64,000 nt of DNA from CAVAWX01 sp963614215 (GCA_963614215.1 CAVECB010000002.1:1-64000), one strand, 5' to 3'. Shown: positions 9,088-18,280, counted from the first letter of the stretch. Notes: generated by a model not told the origin, from the sequence alone. Numbers and translations are program-made.

Positions 9088-10020
9088 TTACGACGCGCTC
9101 TTCTCGGGCAAGAGCAAGTCGCCGAAATCGAAGGCGGCAACGAAGTCGCGAAACGCGCGGGCAAGCGGCGGACACGCGCGGTCCGTGCGCCAGACCAGTT
9201 CGACAGGGTAGCGCATCTCCTCGGTGTCGACCGAAAACCAGATGAGAGCGGGATCGTTGCGGTAGCGGCGGGCGATGCAGCGCGGCACGGACGCCCAACC
9301 CAGACCCGCACGCACCCCGTTCACCATGGCCTCGTGTGTGTCGAAGCGCGCGACTAGGTTGTGCTCCATGAGCGAGATGCCGTAGCGTTCGCGGAAATAG
9401 CGGTTGCCCACCATGTGCCGGCCGGAGTTCCACTCGTAGATGATCATCGGCCACTTCAACAGGGTCTCGACCTTCACCGGCTGGGAGGCCGAGGTGTAGG
9501 GCGGCGCGGCCGGTGCGCAAAACTCGAGCACGTCGTATCCCAGCAGCTCGCGCGAGAGCGACTCGTCGACCGAGCAGTTCTCCACCAAGGCGAAATCGAG
9601 CTTGCCCGCACGCACCTTCTCCACCAGTCCAGGCTCGTAGGCAGCCTCCAAATGCACGAGCGCCTCGGGGTGCAGGCGCGCGAACGCGGCGACGGCGCCG
9701 GGAAGGAGCTCCACGCCGTCGTTGAAGCTCATACCTACCTCTATATCCGAGGAAAAATGCTCCTCGTCTGCCGCCAGTTCCGCCTCCAGCGCGTCTTCGA
9801 GTTGGCGTATCTCGCGGGCATAGCGCGTGACGATGGCGCCGGCCTTCGTGGGCTGGACGCCAGAAGAGGTGCGCTCGAAGAGCTTTTGGCCGTAGTCGGC
9901 CTCGATGGCAGATAGGCGCTGCGAGAGGCCAGGGCGCGACATGTAGAGCTGGTCGGCCGCGCGTGAGAGGCTGCGCGTCTTTTCCAGCGCGAGAAATATC
10001 TCGGTATCGGTGACTTTCAC
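9088..10020 (-). CDS. LysR-family transcriptional regulator
   Basis: 310 residues. The N-terminal winged helix-turn-helix (residues about 1-60: TEIFLALEKTRSLSRAADQL, MSRPGLSQRLSAIE, GQKLFERTSSGVQPTKAG) is the classic LysR signature; the rest is the two-lobed effector-binding domain. It is transcribed in the same direction as, and just upstream of, the molybdoenzyme operon, so it probably controls that operon in response to its substrate. LysR regulators are usually divergent from their targets, so the tandem arrangement is slightly unusual. Confidence 0.93.
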   Translation of the reverse strand: MKVTDTEIFLALEKTRSLSRAADQLYMSRPGLSQRLSAIEADYGQKLFERTSSGVQPTKAGAIVTRYAREIRQLEDALEAELAADEEHFSSDIEVGMSFNDGVELLPGAVAAFARLHPEALVHLEAAYEPGLVEKVRAGKLDFALVENCSVDESLSRELLGYDVLEFCAPAAPPYTSASQPVKVETLLKWPMIIYEWNSGRHMVGNRYFRERYGISLMEHNLVARFDTHEAMVNGVRAGLGWASVPRCIARRYRNDPALIWFSVDTEEMRYPVELVWRTDRACPPLARAFRDFVAAFDFGDLLLPEKSAS

Positions 10021-10090
10021 GGGTCCCCCTTTTTCTCCATGAAAGAATGCACTTTCCCTTTTTTTAAGGGAATGCGGCGGCGCTCGCGCG

Positions 10091-10402
10091 CTATTGGGCG
10101 ATCAGGTGCTCGATGACGGACTTGGGCACCGCGCCCACGGAGCGATCCACCAGGGTGCCGTCTTTGAACAGCAAAAGCGCCGGGATGGAGACGATGCGAT
10201 ACTTTAGCGCCAGCTCGCGCTGGGCGTCGGTGTCGACCTTGCCCACCTTCACCTCGGGATGCTCTTCAGCCACCTCGTCTACCAGCGGCGAGAGCATGTT
10301 GCACGGCCCGCACCAGCTGGCCCAAAAGTCGAGGAGCACCGGCTTGTCGCTTTTCAGGACCTCTTGCTCGAAGTTTTCGTTCGTAATCTCTATTGCAGGC
10401 AT
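10091..10402 (-). CDS. trxA: Thioredoxin
   Basis: 103 residues with the redox-active WCGPC motif (FWASWCGPCNMLSPL) near residue 28 and the cis-proline loop (IVSIPALLLF). It reduces protein disulfides in the cytoplasm using electrons from thioredoxin reductase. I use the ATG at 10402, which begins MPAIEITNENF as thioredoxins usually do and has AGGAGCGAG just upstream; an in-frame start seven codons earlier would overlap that site. Monocistronic, with a small hairpin in its upstream region. Confidence 0.93.
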   Translation of the reverse strand: MPAIEITNENFEQEVLKSDKPVLLDFWASWCGPCNMLSPLVDEVAEEHPEVKVGKVDTDAQRELALKYRIVSIPALLLFKDGTLVDRSVGAVPKSVIEHLIAQ

Positions 10403-10467
10403 GTTCTCGCTCCTTTTCCTCATGCACGCCCGCGTCGGCGGCCTCCATACGGATGTTGCGGACGTGG

Positions 10468-10488
10468 GCGCACGCTTTTATCGTGCGC
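10468..10488. other. Short perfect hairpin upstream of thioredoxin
   Basis: GCGCACG and CGTGCGC (7 bp, perfect) flank a 7-base loop. It lies in the 285-bp gap between the Rrf2 gene stop and the thioredoxin start. It could end Rrf2 transcription, although no T-run follows, or be a regulatory dyad. Nothing else is recognisable in this gap. Confidence 0.35.
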
Positions 10489-10687
10489 GTCTGCATCCAC
10501 TCTAGCACGCCCGCGCGCGTCTCGCCGCCCTATTCGCCGGCGTTTGGGTAGCAAGTGAAAACGACGACGCTTCGGATGAGGGCGGAGGCGCCCCAAGCGA
10601 AGGCGGCGCTAGCTCGGATGAAAGGGCTGCCAAACGAAGCAGCGCAAGGCGCAGGGCACAGGGCACATGCAGCGGCCAAACGTTGCC

Positions 10688-11149
10688 TCATTCGTCGGCG
10701 TCCGGGCAGGAGATACCGACGCCGAACATCCCGCCGCAGCTCTCGCCGCCCACCAGCTCGGCCAGGCTCACGCCATCCACATACGACCCAATGGCCGCGT
10801 CGAGGCCCTTCCAGAAATCGGCCGTCGTGCATATGTCCTCGCGCGCGCACCCGCCCGCCAGCGCCGGGCAGTCCACCACGCGCATCTTGCCGCCCTCGGC
10901 TGCGCGCAGCACCTCGCCGGCCGAGATGTCGGCGGCAGGCCGCGTGAGCCTGTACCCGCCGTCGCGTCCGCGTGCGCTTTCCAACAGGCCGCCGTGCGCG
11001 AGGCTGCGCGCGAGCTGCTCGGCGTACTTCAGCGAGATGCCCTCGGACTCGGACATGTGGCGCAAGGCGACGTTGCAGCCATTGGCGTTCGCGCGGGCTA
11101 TATAGGCCATCATTCGCAGGGCGTAGCGCCCTTTTGCCGAGACGAGCAT
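10688..11149 (-). CDS. Rrf2-family (IscR/SufR-like) regulator
   Basis: 153 residues from the ATG at 11149, chosen because GGAGGGC lies just before it and the protein then opens MLVSAKGRYALRMM as Rrf2 proteins do; longer in-frame starts lack a ribosome site. A winged helix (ISLKYAEQLARSLAHGGLLESARGRDGGYRL) is followed by three cysteines spaced C-x6-C-x5-C (CPALAGGCAREDIC), close to the C-x5-C-x5-C Fe-S ligands of IscR. It is divergent from sufCBDSU, so it very probably senses Fe-S status and represses the suf operon. Two further cysteines in the C-terminal tail (GGESCGG, SCPDADE) are extra. Confidence 0.92.
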   Translation of the reverse strand: MLVSAKGRYALRMMAYIARANANGCNVALRHMSESEGISLKYAEQLARSLAHGGLLESARGRDGGYRLTRPAADISAGEVLRAAEGGKMRVVDCPALAGGCAREDICTTADFWKGLDAAIGSYVDGVSLAELVGGESCGGMFGVGISCPDADE

Positions 11150-11220
11150 CGAGCCGCCCTCCTTCACCATCCAGATGAACGACAGGATAGGCGCAGAGTA
11201 AAAATCTATCAACATGGTAG

Positions 11221-11258
11221 GGATTAATCCTTGACAGACGCGCCCCCTCCATTATCTT
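11221..11258 (+). promoter_or_regulatory. suf operon promoter with overlapping palindrome (candidate Rrf2 operator)
   Basis: TTGACA (11231-11236), 16 bp, then TATCTT (11253-11258) is a good vegetative promoter reading into sufC, about 115 bp upstream of its start. Directly abutting the -35 is the perfect 10-bp palindrome GGATTAATCC (11221-11230), in the Rrf2-suf divergent gap. It is a natural operator position for the neighbouring regulator. Confidence 0.6.
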
Positions 11259-11375
11259 GAATCGGCATAGAGAGGCGCCGCGTCCGAGCAAGCGCGCAAA
11301 ACGCGCGAGACGCCCTGCATCCGAAAGGCGTCAGCGGCGGACTGCGGCGAAACAACATGACGAAGGGGGCCTGAT

Positions 11376-12152
11376 ATGGCTGGAAACGAGGCGCTGCTGT
11401 CCGTGCGGGGGCTGTCCGCTTCCGTGGACGAGAAGCAGATCTTGCACGGCATCGACCTGGAGGTACCGGCCGGCGAGGTTCACGTGCTGATGGGTCCCAA
11501 CGGCGCGGGCAAGTCCACGCTGGGGCACGTGTGCATGGGCGAGCCCACCTACACGGTCACGGGCGGCGAGGTTGTCTTCGACGGCACCGACATCACGGAA
11601 CTGACCCCGGACAAGCGCAGCCGCGCCGGACTTTTTCTGAGCTTTCAGGCCCCGGTCGAGATACCGGGCGTGCCGCTACGCAGCTTTCTGCGCGCCACCG
11701 TCACCGGGCGCGAGGGGCTGGACCTGAAGAACAAAGAGTTCAAGAAACGTGTGCGCGCCCTGGCCGACGAGCTGAGCTTGGACCGCGCCTACCTCAACCG
11801 CGAGCTGGGCGTCGGCTTTTCGGGCGGCGAGAAGAAAAAGGTCGAGATGCTCCAGCTGCTTTTGCTCGAGCCGAAGCTGGCCATACTCGACGAGACGGAC
11901 TCGGGCCTCGACGTCGACGCGCTGTCGGTGGTCTCGAAGGGTATGCAGGCCTATCGCGAGCGCCTCGACGGCACCTTGCTCATCATCACCCACAACACAC
12001 GCATCCTCGAGCACCTCGACGTCGACCGCGTGCACGTCATGGTGAAGGGCCGCATCGTGGCAAGCGGCGACGCCTCAATGATCGACGACATCGACAAAAA
12101 CGGCTTCGAGCAATTCGAGGGTGCGCTGTCCGGCGCGGACAGCGCGGAATAG
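11376..12152 (+). CDS. sufC: Fe-S assembly ATPase SufC
   Basis: 258 residues of an ABC ATPase. Walker A (GPNGAGKST, about residue 39), Q-loop FQAPVEIPGV, signature FSGGEKKKVEMLQ and Walker B LAILDETDSGLD are all present, with the SufC-specific signature and D-loop wording. SufC powers the SufBCD scaffold that builds Fe-S clusters in the cytoplasm; it has no membrane partner. It is first in the operon, after the promoter next to the Rrf2 regulator, with sufB starting nine bases after its stop. Confidence 0.97.
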   Translation: MAGNEALLSVRGLSASVDEKQILHGIDLEVPAGEVHVLMGPNGAGKSTLGHVCMGEPTYTVTGGEVVFDGTDITELTPDKRSRAGLFLSFQAPVEIPGVPLRSFLRATVTGREGLDLKNKEFKKRVRALADELSLDRAYLNRELGVGFSGGEKKKVEMLQLLLLEPKLAILDETDSGLDVDALSVVSKGMQAYRERLDGTLLIITHNTRILEHLDVDRVHVMVKGRIVASGDASMIDDIDKNGFEQFEGALSGADSAE

Positions 12153-12161
12153 GGGTGCGCC

Positions 12162-13583
12162 ATGCCTGAGGAGAGCAAGAAGGAAAGGACGCAGGTCGCC
12201 GACATCGACCGCAGCGTCTACGATTTCAGCTACAGCGAGGAGGGCTTCAAGAAGCTCGACGCCGGACTGACGCCGGAAATTGTGCGCGAGATATCGGCGG
12301 AAAAAGACGAGCCGGACTGGATGCTCGAGCACCGCCTGAAGTCGCTCGAGATCTACAACGCGACGCCCGTACCCGACTGGGGACCGGCCATCGACGGGCT
12401 GGACATGGACCACATCGTCACCTACGTCAAGCCCGACACCGAGCAGAAAAGCGATTGGGAAAGCGTCCCCGACGACATCAAGGACACCTTCGACAGGCTG
12501 GGCATCCCTAAAGCCGAGCGCCAGTATCTGGCAGGCGTGGGCGCCCAGTACGATTCCGAGCTGGTCTACCACTCCATGCAGGATTCGGCATCCAAGATGG
12601 GCATCGTCTACTCCGGCATCGAGGAGGCTTTGCACGGGGAATACGCCGAGCTCATTCGCGAGAAGTTCATGACACTCATCCCGCCCACCGACCACAAATT
12701 CGCGGCCCTGCACGGCGCCGTGTGGTCCGGTGGCAGTTTCGTCTACGTGCCGGCCGGCACCAAGCTCGACTACCCGCTGCAAAGCTACTTCCGCTTAAAC
12801 GCCAAGGGCGCAGGCCAGTTCGAGCACACGCTGATCATCGTCGAAGACGACGCGGACCTGCACTTCATCGAGGGCTGCAGCGCGCCGAAATACAATGTGG
12901 CCAACCTGCACGCCGGCGCCGTCGAGCTGTTCATCGGCAAACGCGCACACCTGCGCTACTCGACCATCGAGAACTGGTCGAAGAACATGTACAACCTAAA
13001 CACCAAGCGCGCCATCTGCGACGAGGGCGGCGACATCGAGTGGATCTCGGGCTCGTTTGGCAGTCACGTCGGATATCTCTACCCCATGAGCATCCTAAAC
13101 GGGCGCGCGGCCAAGTCGAGCTTCACCGGCATCACCTTTGCCGGCGCGGGGCAAAACCTCGACACCGGCTGCAAGCTCGTTTTAAACGCGCCGCAGACCA
13201 GCGCGAGCGTCGAGACGAAGTCCATCTCCAAAGACGGCGGCATCTCGACGTTTCGCTCTTCTATCGTGGCCACGCCAAAGGCGACGGGCGCGAAGGCGTC
13301 GGTGTCGTGCCAAAGCCTCATGCTCGACGACACGAGCCGCAGCGACACGATTCCGGCCATGGACATACGCGTGAAAGACATAGACGTCGGGCACGAGGCC
13401 TCCATCGGGCGCATCGGCAACGACAAGGTCTTCTATTTGATGAGCCGCGGCATGAGCGAGGAGGAGGCCCGCACGATGATCGTGAACGGGTTTGCCGACC
13501 CGGTGTCCAAGGAGCTGCCGCTGGAATACGCGGTCGAAATGAACAACCTGATCAAACTCGAGATGGAAGGGGCGATCGGATAA
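12162..13583 (+). CDS. sufB: Fe-S cluster scaffold SufB
   Basis: 473 residues. The family core is obvious: the GAVWSGGSFVYVP segment, EGCSAPKY, the beta-helix around NTKRAICDEGGDIEWISGSF, and the C-terminal GHEASIGRIGNDKVFYLMSRG. SufB is the scaffold subunit on which the cluster assembles, in complex with SufC and SufD. Its TAA stop overlaps the sufD ATG by one base, so the two are coupled. Confidence 0.97.
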   Translation: MPEESKKERTQVADIDRSVYDFSYSEEGFKKLDAGLTPEIVREISAEKDEPDWMLEHRLKSLEIYNATPVPDWGPAIDGLDMDHIVTYVKPDTEQKSDWESVPDDIKDTFDRLGIPKAERQYLAGVGAQYDSELVYHSMQDSASKMGIVYSGIEEALHGEYAELIREKFMTLIPPTDHKFAALHGAVWSGGSFVYVPAGTKLDYPLQSYFRLNAKGAGQFEHTLIIVEDDADLHFIEGCSAPKYNVANLHAGAVELFIGKRAHLRYSTIENWSKNMYNLNTKRAICDEGGDIEWISGSFGSHVGYLYPMSILNGRAAKSSFTGITFAGAGQNLDTGCKLVLNAPQTSASVETKSISKDGGISTFRSSIVATPKATGAKASVSCQSLMLDDTSRSDTIPAMDIRVKDIDVGHEASIGRIGNDKVFYLMSRGMSEEEARTMIVNGFADPVSKELPLEYAVEMNNLIKLEMEGAIG

Positions 13584-14827
13584 TGGGCGAGAAGATTCAG
13601 CACGTCGCGCAGATGCCCGCCATCACGTGGTACGGCCTGAAGGCCAACGAGGCCGATATCGAGCTGCCCTGCGAGCTGGCGACGGCTGGCGAGGCGTGCG
13701 TTGCGGTCGTGGCCGATGCGGCGCTGCTTGGTGAAGCGGGCGCCTTCGAGGCCGCGATGGACGCCGCGCAAGAGGCCTGGCTGCCCCTGCATGCCGACGA
13801 CGAGGTGGCCTGCTCGACGGCACACGCAAAAGACGAGGAGGCGGCCTACGGTGGCCTTGCCATGAGCGTCTACCAAAAGCGCGCTGACGAGATAGAATTG
13901 GCCCGCGACCTGCGCGTGGCCTTCGAGACGGGACTAGGCAAAGAGGCGAGCGCCTGGCTGCGCGAGGCGGCGGCGCGAACCGTCGTCTTCACCCCGCAAG
14001 AAGGGGCGAGCGGCGCTGCCGTCCACGTGCGCGCGGCAGATGGGGCGGCCGCTGTCGCCGCCATCGACGTCGTGGCCGCGCCGGGAGCCGATTTCACCCT
14101 CGACATCGTGGTGGACTCCCCGGATGCGGGGACAGGCCTTGCCGCGACGGGCCTGCGGGTCTTTGCGGGCGCGGGCGCCCATGTGCAGGTGCGTCGCGTG
14201 CAGACGCTTGATGCCACCTGGACCGACCTCGACGATATGGGACTGTTTTTGGATGCAGACGCGCATGTCGAGATATCCCAAAGCGTGCTGGGCGGCCGCC
14301 AAAGCGTAAACGCCGTGGCCGGCGATTTGCGCGGCGACGCCTCGCGGGCCGATGTGGCCGTACGCTACCTCGGACGCGGCGACTCCACGCACGATTTCAA
14401 CTACAACCTGCGCCACCACGGCAAGAAGACCGAGTGCGCGATTGTGGCAAACGGCGTGCTCGCGGGCACATCGCGCAAGACGCTGCGCGGCACCATCGAT
14501 CTCGTGAAGGGCGCGAAGGGAGCGCAAGGCGCGGAAAACGAGTCCGTGCTGCTCGTAGACGAGGGCGTGCGCAACACCACCGTGCCCGTCATCTTGTGCA
14601 ACGAAGACGATGTGGCGGGCAACCACGGCGCAACCATCGGGCACATCCGCCCCGACCAGATGTTTTATATGGCCAGCCGCGGGCTTGCGCCGACGGCAGC
14701 CGAGCAGATGTTTTCGGGCGCCTACCTGGAGGCCGCCTGGCTGGAAGCTTGCGACGAGACCGCGAAGACAGCCGTCGCGCGTCTGGGCAAGAGCGTGGTC
14801 GAGGATTTCGAGGAGGTCTGCGCATGA
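13583..14827 (+). CDS. sufD: Fe-S assembly protein SufD
   Basis: 414 residues, diverged in the N-terminal half but with a clear SufBD beta-helix domain in the C-terminal half (YLGRGDSTHDFNYNLRHHGK, NHGATIGHIRPDQMFYMASRGL). It completes the SufBC2D complex and helps load iron. The ATG at 13583 shares one base with the sufB stop; its own stop overlaps the sufS start (ATGA). The poorly conserved N-terminus is normal for SufD. Confidence 0.93.
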   Translation: MGEKIQHVAQMPAITWYGLKANEADIELPCELATAGEACVAVVADAALLGEAGAFEAAMDAAQEAWLPLHADDEVACSTAHAKDEEAAYGGLAMSVYQKRADEIELARDLRVAFETGLGKEASAWLREAAARTVVFTPQEGASGAAVHVRAADGAAAVAAIDVVAAPGADFTLDIVVDSPDAGTGLAATGLRVFAGAGAHVQVRRVQTLDATWTDLDDMGLFLDADAHVEISQSVLGGRQSVNAVAGDLRGDASRADVAVRYLGRGDSTHDFNYNLRHHGKKTECAIVANGVLAGTSRKTLRGTIDLVKGAKGAQGAENESVLLVDEGVRNTTVPVILCNEDDVAGNHGATIGHIRPDQMFYMASRGLAPTAAEQMFSGAYLEAAWLEACDETAKTAVARLGKSVVEDFEEVCA

Positions 14828-16056
14828 GCGTCGACATCGAGCACAACCCCTACAAGGCGGACTTTCCCCTGCTGGTCTCGCATCCGCACCTGGCCTACCT
14901 CGACTCGGCGGCCACCGCGCAGCGCCCCCAATGCGTGCTCGACGCGCAGGCCGAGTTTTCGAAGACGATGAACGCAAACCCTTTGCGCGGCCTCTACGAG
15001 CTGTCGGTGAAGGCGACGGCAGCCATCGACGCCACACGTGCGCACATCGCCCGCTACATCGGCGCCGGCGAAGACGCTGCGCGCGACATCGTGTTCTCGC
15101 GCAACACTTCCGAGGCGCTCAACATGCTGGCCGCCTCGTGGGGTAGTGCGCACGTGCACGAAGGCGACGAGGTGGCCGTGACCATCATGGAGCACCACTC
15201 GAACATGGTGCCTTGGCAGCAGCTGTGCCGCCGCGCGGGCGCGCGCATTGTCTACCTCTACTGCGACATGGACGGGCACATCCCCGAATCCGAGCTGGAC
15301 AAGATAGGGCCTGCCACAAAGGTGGTCGCCGCCGCGCAGGTAAGCAACGTGTTAGGCGTGCAAAACCCCGTGGCCGAGCTGGCAGCCCGCGCGCATGCGG
15401 TCGGAGCCGTCATGGTCGTGGACGGTGCGCAGGGCATCCCGCACGCGCACGTGGACGTGAAGGCGATGGGCTGCGACTTCTACGCATTTTCCGCCCACAA
15501 GATGATGGGTCCGTTCGGCATCGGCGTGCTGTGGGGCAAACACGAGCTGCTCGAGGCGATGGATCCCTTCCTCACGGGCGGCGAGATGGTCGAGACCGTC
15601 TCGGAGGAAGGCGCCGTGTGGAGCCCGGTGCCCGAGAAGTTCGAGGCCGGCACCCAAGACGCCTGCGGCATCTACGCCACGGACGCGGCACTTTCCTACA
15701 TGGAGCAGGTGGGCATCGATGCGATCGCGGCGCGCGAGGCCGCCCTTGCCCGCTATCTCATGGACGCTTTGTCCGAGCTGGACTACATCGAGCTCATAGG
15801 TCCTGCCGATCCGGCGGCGCACCACGGCGCCATCAGCTGGAATCTGCGCGACATCCACCCGCACGACGTCAGCTCGATCATGGCGCAAGACGAGGTTGCA
15901 ATACGCGCCGGCCACCACTGCGCACAACCGCTGCTCACGCACCTCGGGGTGAAGAGCTGTTGCAGATCGAGCGTGGCCTTCTACAACGACAAGGCCGACA
16001 TCGACCGTTTCGTCGAGTCGGTGAAAGGGGTCTGGAGGATCTTCCATGGAGAATAG
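14824..16056 (+). CDS. sufS: Cysteine desulfurase SufS
   Basis: 410 residues of a class V aminotransferase-fold, PLP-dependent enzyme that takes sulfur from L-cysteine. The PLP lysine lies in FSAHKMMGPFG, the substrate loop reads RAGHHCAQPL with the catalytic cysteine, and the N-terminal YLDSAATAQRP and EHHSNMVPWQ are SufS hallmarks. Start overlaps sufD stop; its end overlaps sufU by 11 bases. It hands persulfide to SufU, the usual arrangement in Gram-positive bacteria. Confidence 0.96.
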   Translation: MSVDIEHNPYKADFPLLVSHPHLAYLDSAATAQRPQCVLDAQAEFSKTMNANPLRGLYELSVKATAAIDATRAHIARYIGAGEDAARDIVFSRNTSEALNMLAASWGSAHVHEGDEVAVTIMEHHSNMVPWQQLCRRAGARIVYLYCDMDGHIPESELDKIGPATKVVAAAQVSNVLGVQNPVAELAARAHAVGAVMVVDGAQGIPHAHVDVKAMGCDFYAFSAHKMMGPFGIGVLWGKHELLEAMDPFLTGGEMVETVSEEGAVWSPVPEKFEAGTQDACGIYATDAALSYMEQVGIDAIAAREAALARYLMDALSELDYIELIGPADPAAHHGAISWNLRDIHPHDVSSIMAQDEVAIRAGHHCAQPLLTHLGVKSCCRSSVAFYNDKADIDRFVESVKGVWRIFHGE

Positions 16057-16486
16057 CAAGGCGCTCTACACCGGTGCGCTGATGGAGCACAACGCGCACC
16101 CGGACTACAAGTATGAGATGGAGGCGCCCAGCTGCGCCCACGACGGCATCAACGCCTCGTGCGGCGACGAGATGACGCTGTATCTGCGCCTGGACGGCGA
16201 CATCATCGACGAGGCCTCCTTCACTGGGCACGGCTGCGCGGTCAGCCAAGCCTCGGCCGACATCATGGCAGAACTCATCTCCGGCGAGACCGTCGAGGAG
16301 GCCCGGCGCCTCTCCGGGTTGTTCATCTCGATGATCCAAGGCCGCGAGCTGTCCGACGAGGAGCGCGAGGACCTCGACGAGGCTGCAGAGCTGGAGACTA
16401 TCTCGAAGATGCCGAGCCGTGTAAAATGTGCCGAACTTGCATGGCGCACATTGGACGGCATGCTCGAGAAACGAGGAGAGAGCTGA
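16046..16486 (+). CDS. sufU: Zinc-dependent sulfur-transfer protein SufU
   Basis: 146 residues with the conserved ligands C39 (NASCGD, with D41), C64 (GHGC) and C128 (SRVKCAELAW). SufU accepts sulfur from SufS via a zinc site and passes it to SufBCD. The 11-base overlap with sufS shows coupling, and its stop overlaps the next lipoprotein gene (TGATG), extending the operon. Confidence 0.94.
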   Translation: MENSKALYTGALMEHNAHPDYKYEMEAPSCAHDGINASCGDEMTLYLRLDGDIIDEASFTGHGCAVSQASADIMAELISGETVEEARRLSGLFISMIQGRELSDEEREDLDEAAELETISKMPSRVKCAELAWRTLDGMLEKRGES

Positions 16487-17331
16487 TGAAGCACACGCGC
16501 GGCGGCAAGAGGAGCAGCGCCCCTGCCGGGGCCTGCGTCCTCGCGATGCTCGCCGCCGTGCTCGCCGTCGCGGCCTTTGCCCTATGCGCCTGCTCGAACG
16601 GGAACGGCGCCGCGCAGCAAGAGCAGCGGACAGGAGCCGAGCAGCAGAAAGGCGCAGACGGGCAGAGCTCGCAAGACGGCCAGGAGCAGGAAAACCAGGG
16701 CACCAAGGCCGACGAGAAGAGCGCTGCCGAGATAAAGGCGAAAAAAGAGCAGGCCGAAAAAGACGCCGCCGAATCCAAGGAGCTCGACCAGGAACCGTAT
16801 GCCAACGGCATCCACCACGCCGAGATGATCGTGGCCGGCTACGAGGACACTCCCATCGAGATAGAGGTCCACTCGCAAGACGCGCGGCGCACCTCGGCGA
16901 TGTTTTGCAAGCTCGCAGAAGAGGGCTTCTACGACGGCAAGAGCATCTACTGGATCGTGAAAGACCTCTATGCGCGTTTCGGCGACCGCAGCGGCGAGAG
17001 CGCAGGCCAGCACTGGGTGCGCGGCGAGTACCGCGAAGCCGGCATCGACAACAACCTCTCGCTGCGCCGCGGGTGGATTGCCATGTCGCGCACCGAAGAC
17101 GGCTACAACTCGGACGCCTCCTCGCTCGTGCTGCTCCTAAGCGACGCGTCGTATCTGGACGGCAAGTACGCGACCTTCGCGAAAATCACCTCGGGGATTG
17201 AGGTTTTCGACAAGATTTCCGCCCTGACCGAGTCGGATGCGGCCAGCGAGGGGATAGAATTGGACGAGAGCGGCAAGATCTCCAACGAGGAAGACTGCCC
17301 CATCATCACTTCGATAAGGATGGTTGATTAA
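16486..17331 (+). CDS. Lipoprotein with degenerate cyclophilin domain
   Basis: 281 residues. A basic N-terminus and hydrophobic stretch end in LCAC at about residue 35, a plausible lipobox, so it is an exported lipoprotein. A long Gln/Glu/Lys-rich linker follows, then a cyclophilin-like domain from about residue 105 (NGIHHAEMIVAGYEDTPIEIEV). The usual catalytic FHR is replaced by IYW and the QGGD segment by ARFGD, so isomerase activity is doubtful. It starts inside the sufU stop, so it is cotranscribed with the suf genes, and is followed directly by an intact-looking paralogue. Its role may be structural or peptide-binding. Confidence 0.8.
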   Translation: MKHTRGGKRSSAPAGACVLAMLAAVLAVAAFALCACSNGNGAAQQEQRTGAEQQKGADGQSSQDGQEQENQGTKADEKSAAEIKAKKEQAEKDAAESKELDQEPYANGIHHAEMIVAGYEDTPIEIEVHSQDARRTSAMFCKLAEEGFYDGKSIYWIVKDLYARFGDRSGESAGQHWVRGEYREAGIDNNLSLRRGWIAMSRTEDGYNSDASSLVLLLSDASYLDGKYATFAKITSGIEVFDKISALTESDAASEGIELDESGKISNEEDCPIITSIRMVD

Positions 17332-17332
17332 C

Positions 17333-18091
17333 GTGAAGAAGAAGATGTTTTCTTTGCTCGTGTGCGCGCTCGGCGCCTGTGTGCTCGCCTTCTGCCTGGC
17401 AGGCTGCGGCTCTTCTGGCTCCTCGAGCTCGTCTGGCTCGTCGAATTCGTCGAACTCCTCCAGCTCTTCGAGCTCCTCAAGCTCCAGCTCGTCGTCGAAG
17501 TCGAGCAGCTCCACCTCCAGCAACGTGAAATCCACTGCCGAGGGTACCTACGCCACGGGCACGCACCATGCCACGGTCGAGGTCACGGGATACGACGCCT
17601 TCACCATCACCCTCGACGCCGACGCGGCGCCCGTCACGGTCAGCAACTTCTGCGACTTGGCCAACCAGGGCTTCTACAACGGCAAGACCTTCTATCGCTT
17701 CGTGCAGGACTTCTGCATGCAGGGCGGCTCGACGGGCAACTCCGCCTCCATCGTTGACGACGGCATCACGCCGATCGTGGGCGAGTTTTCTGCCAACGGC
17801 AAGACCAACGCGCTGGCCGACGACTTCAAGAAGGGCACCGTCGCGATGGCGCGTTCCAGCGACAAGGATTCCGCGACGTCCACCTTCTTTGTCACGCTGG
17901 GTTCGGACAGCTCGACGGCGCAGGCCTTAAACGGCAAGTACGCAGCATTTGGGACCATCGACGAGGCCGGCATGGCCGTCGTGGACAAGATTGTCGCCGA
18001 CTACCTGCCCAGCGTCGACGATTCGCAAAGCGGCGCCATCTCCGACGAGACCAAGCAGGCGCCCATCACGAACATCAGCATCATCGACTAG
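17333..18091 (+). CDS. Peptidyl-prolyl cis-trans isomerase lipoprotein (cyclophilin type)
   Basis: 252 residues from the GTG at 17333, chosen because AAGGATGG lies about ten bases before; a TTG nine bases earlier is also in frame. A signal peptide ends in a lipobox (CLAGC) near residue 25; then comes a roughly 40-residue almost pure serine linker, then a cyclophilin domain with catalytic residues in place (FYRFVQDFCMQGG, STFFVTLG). It should speed folding of secreted proteins on the outer membrane face. It lies just after the degenerate paralogue, suggesting duplication followed by divergence, and ends the suf transcription unit. Confidence 0.88.
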   Translation: MKKKMFSLLVCALGACVLAFCLAGCGSSGSSSSSGSSNSSNSSSSSSSSSSSSSSKSSSSTSSNVKSTAEGTYATGTHHATVEVTGYDAFTITLDADAAPVTVSNFCDLANQGFYNGKTFYRFVQDFCMQGGSTGNSASIVDDGITPIVGEFSANGKTNALADDFKKGTVAMARSSDKDSATSTFFVTLGSDSSTAQALNGKYAAFGTIDEAGMAVVDKIVADYLPSVDDSQSGAISDETKQAPITNISIID

Positions 18092-18130
18092 CGCCGCCGC
18101 CGTCCGAAGACCACAAAGCGAGGCGCAAAG

Positions 18131-18177
18131 CGCCCTTGCGGAGCCAAACATGCTTCCCGCAGGGGCGTTTCTTTTTT
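18131..18177 (+). terminator. Rho-independent terminator after the suf operon
   Basis: An 11-bp stem (CGCCCTTGCGG at 18131-18141 with CCGCAGGGGCG at 18157-18167, one G-T pair), a 15-base loop, then TTTCTTTTTT. Confidence 0.88.
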
Positions 18178-18280
18178 CAAGACCTTGAGTCGAGGAGACG
18201 CCCGCGCAGCACGACGCGTCCACCTTGATTGGCGTCTCGTGAAATCTCGTCCGCATTTGTAGCATCCACAAAACCTGCCG

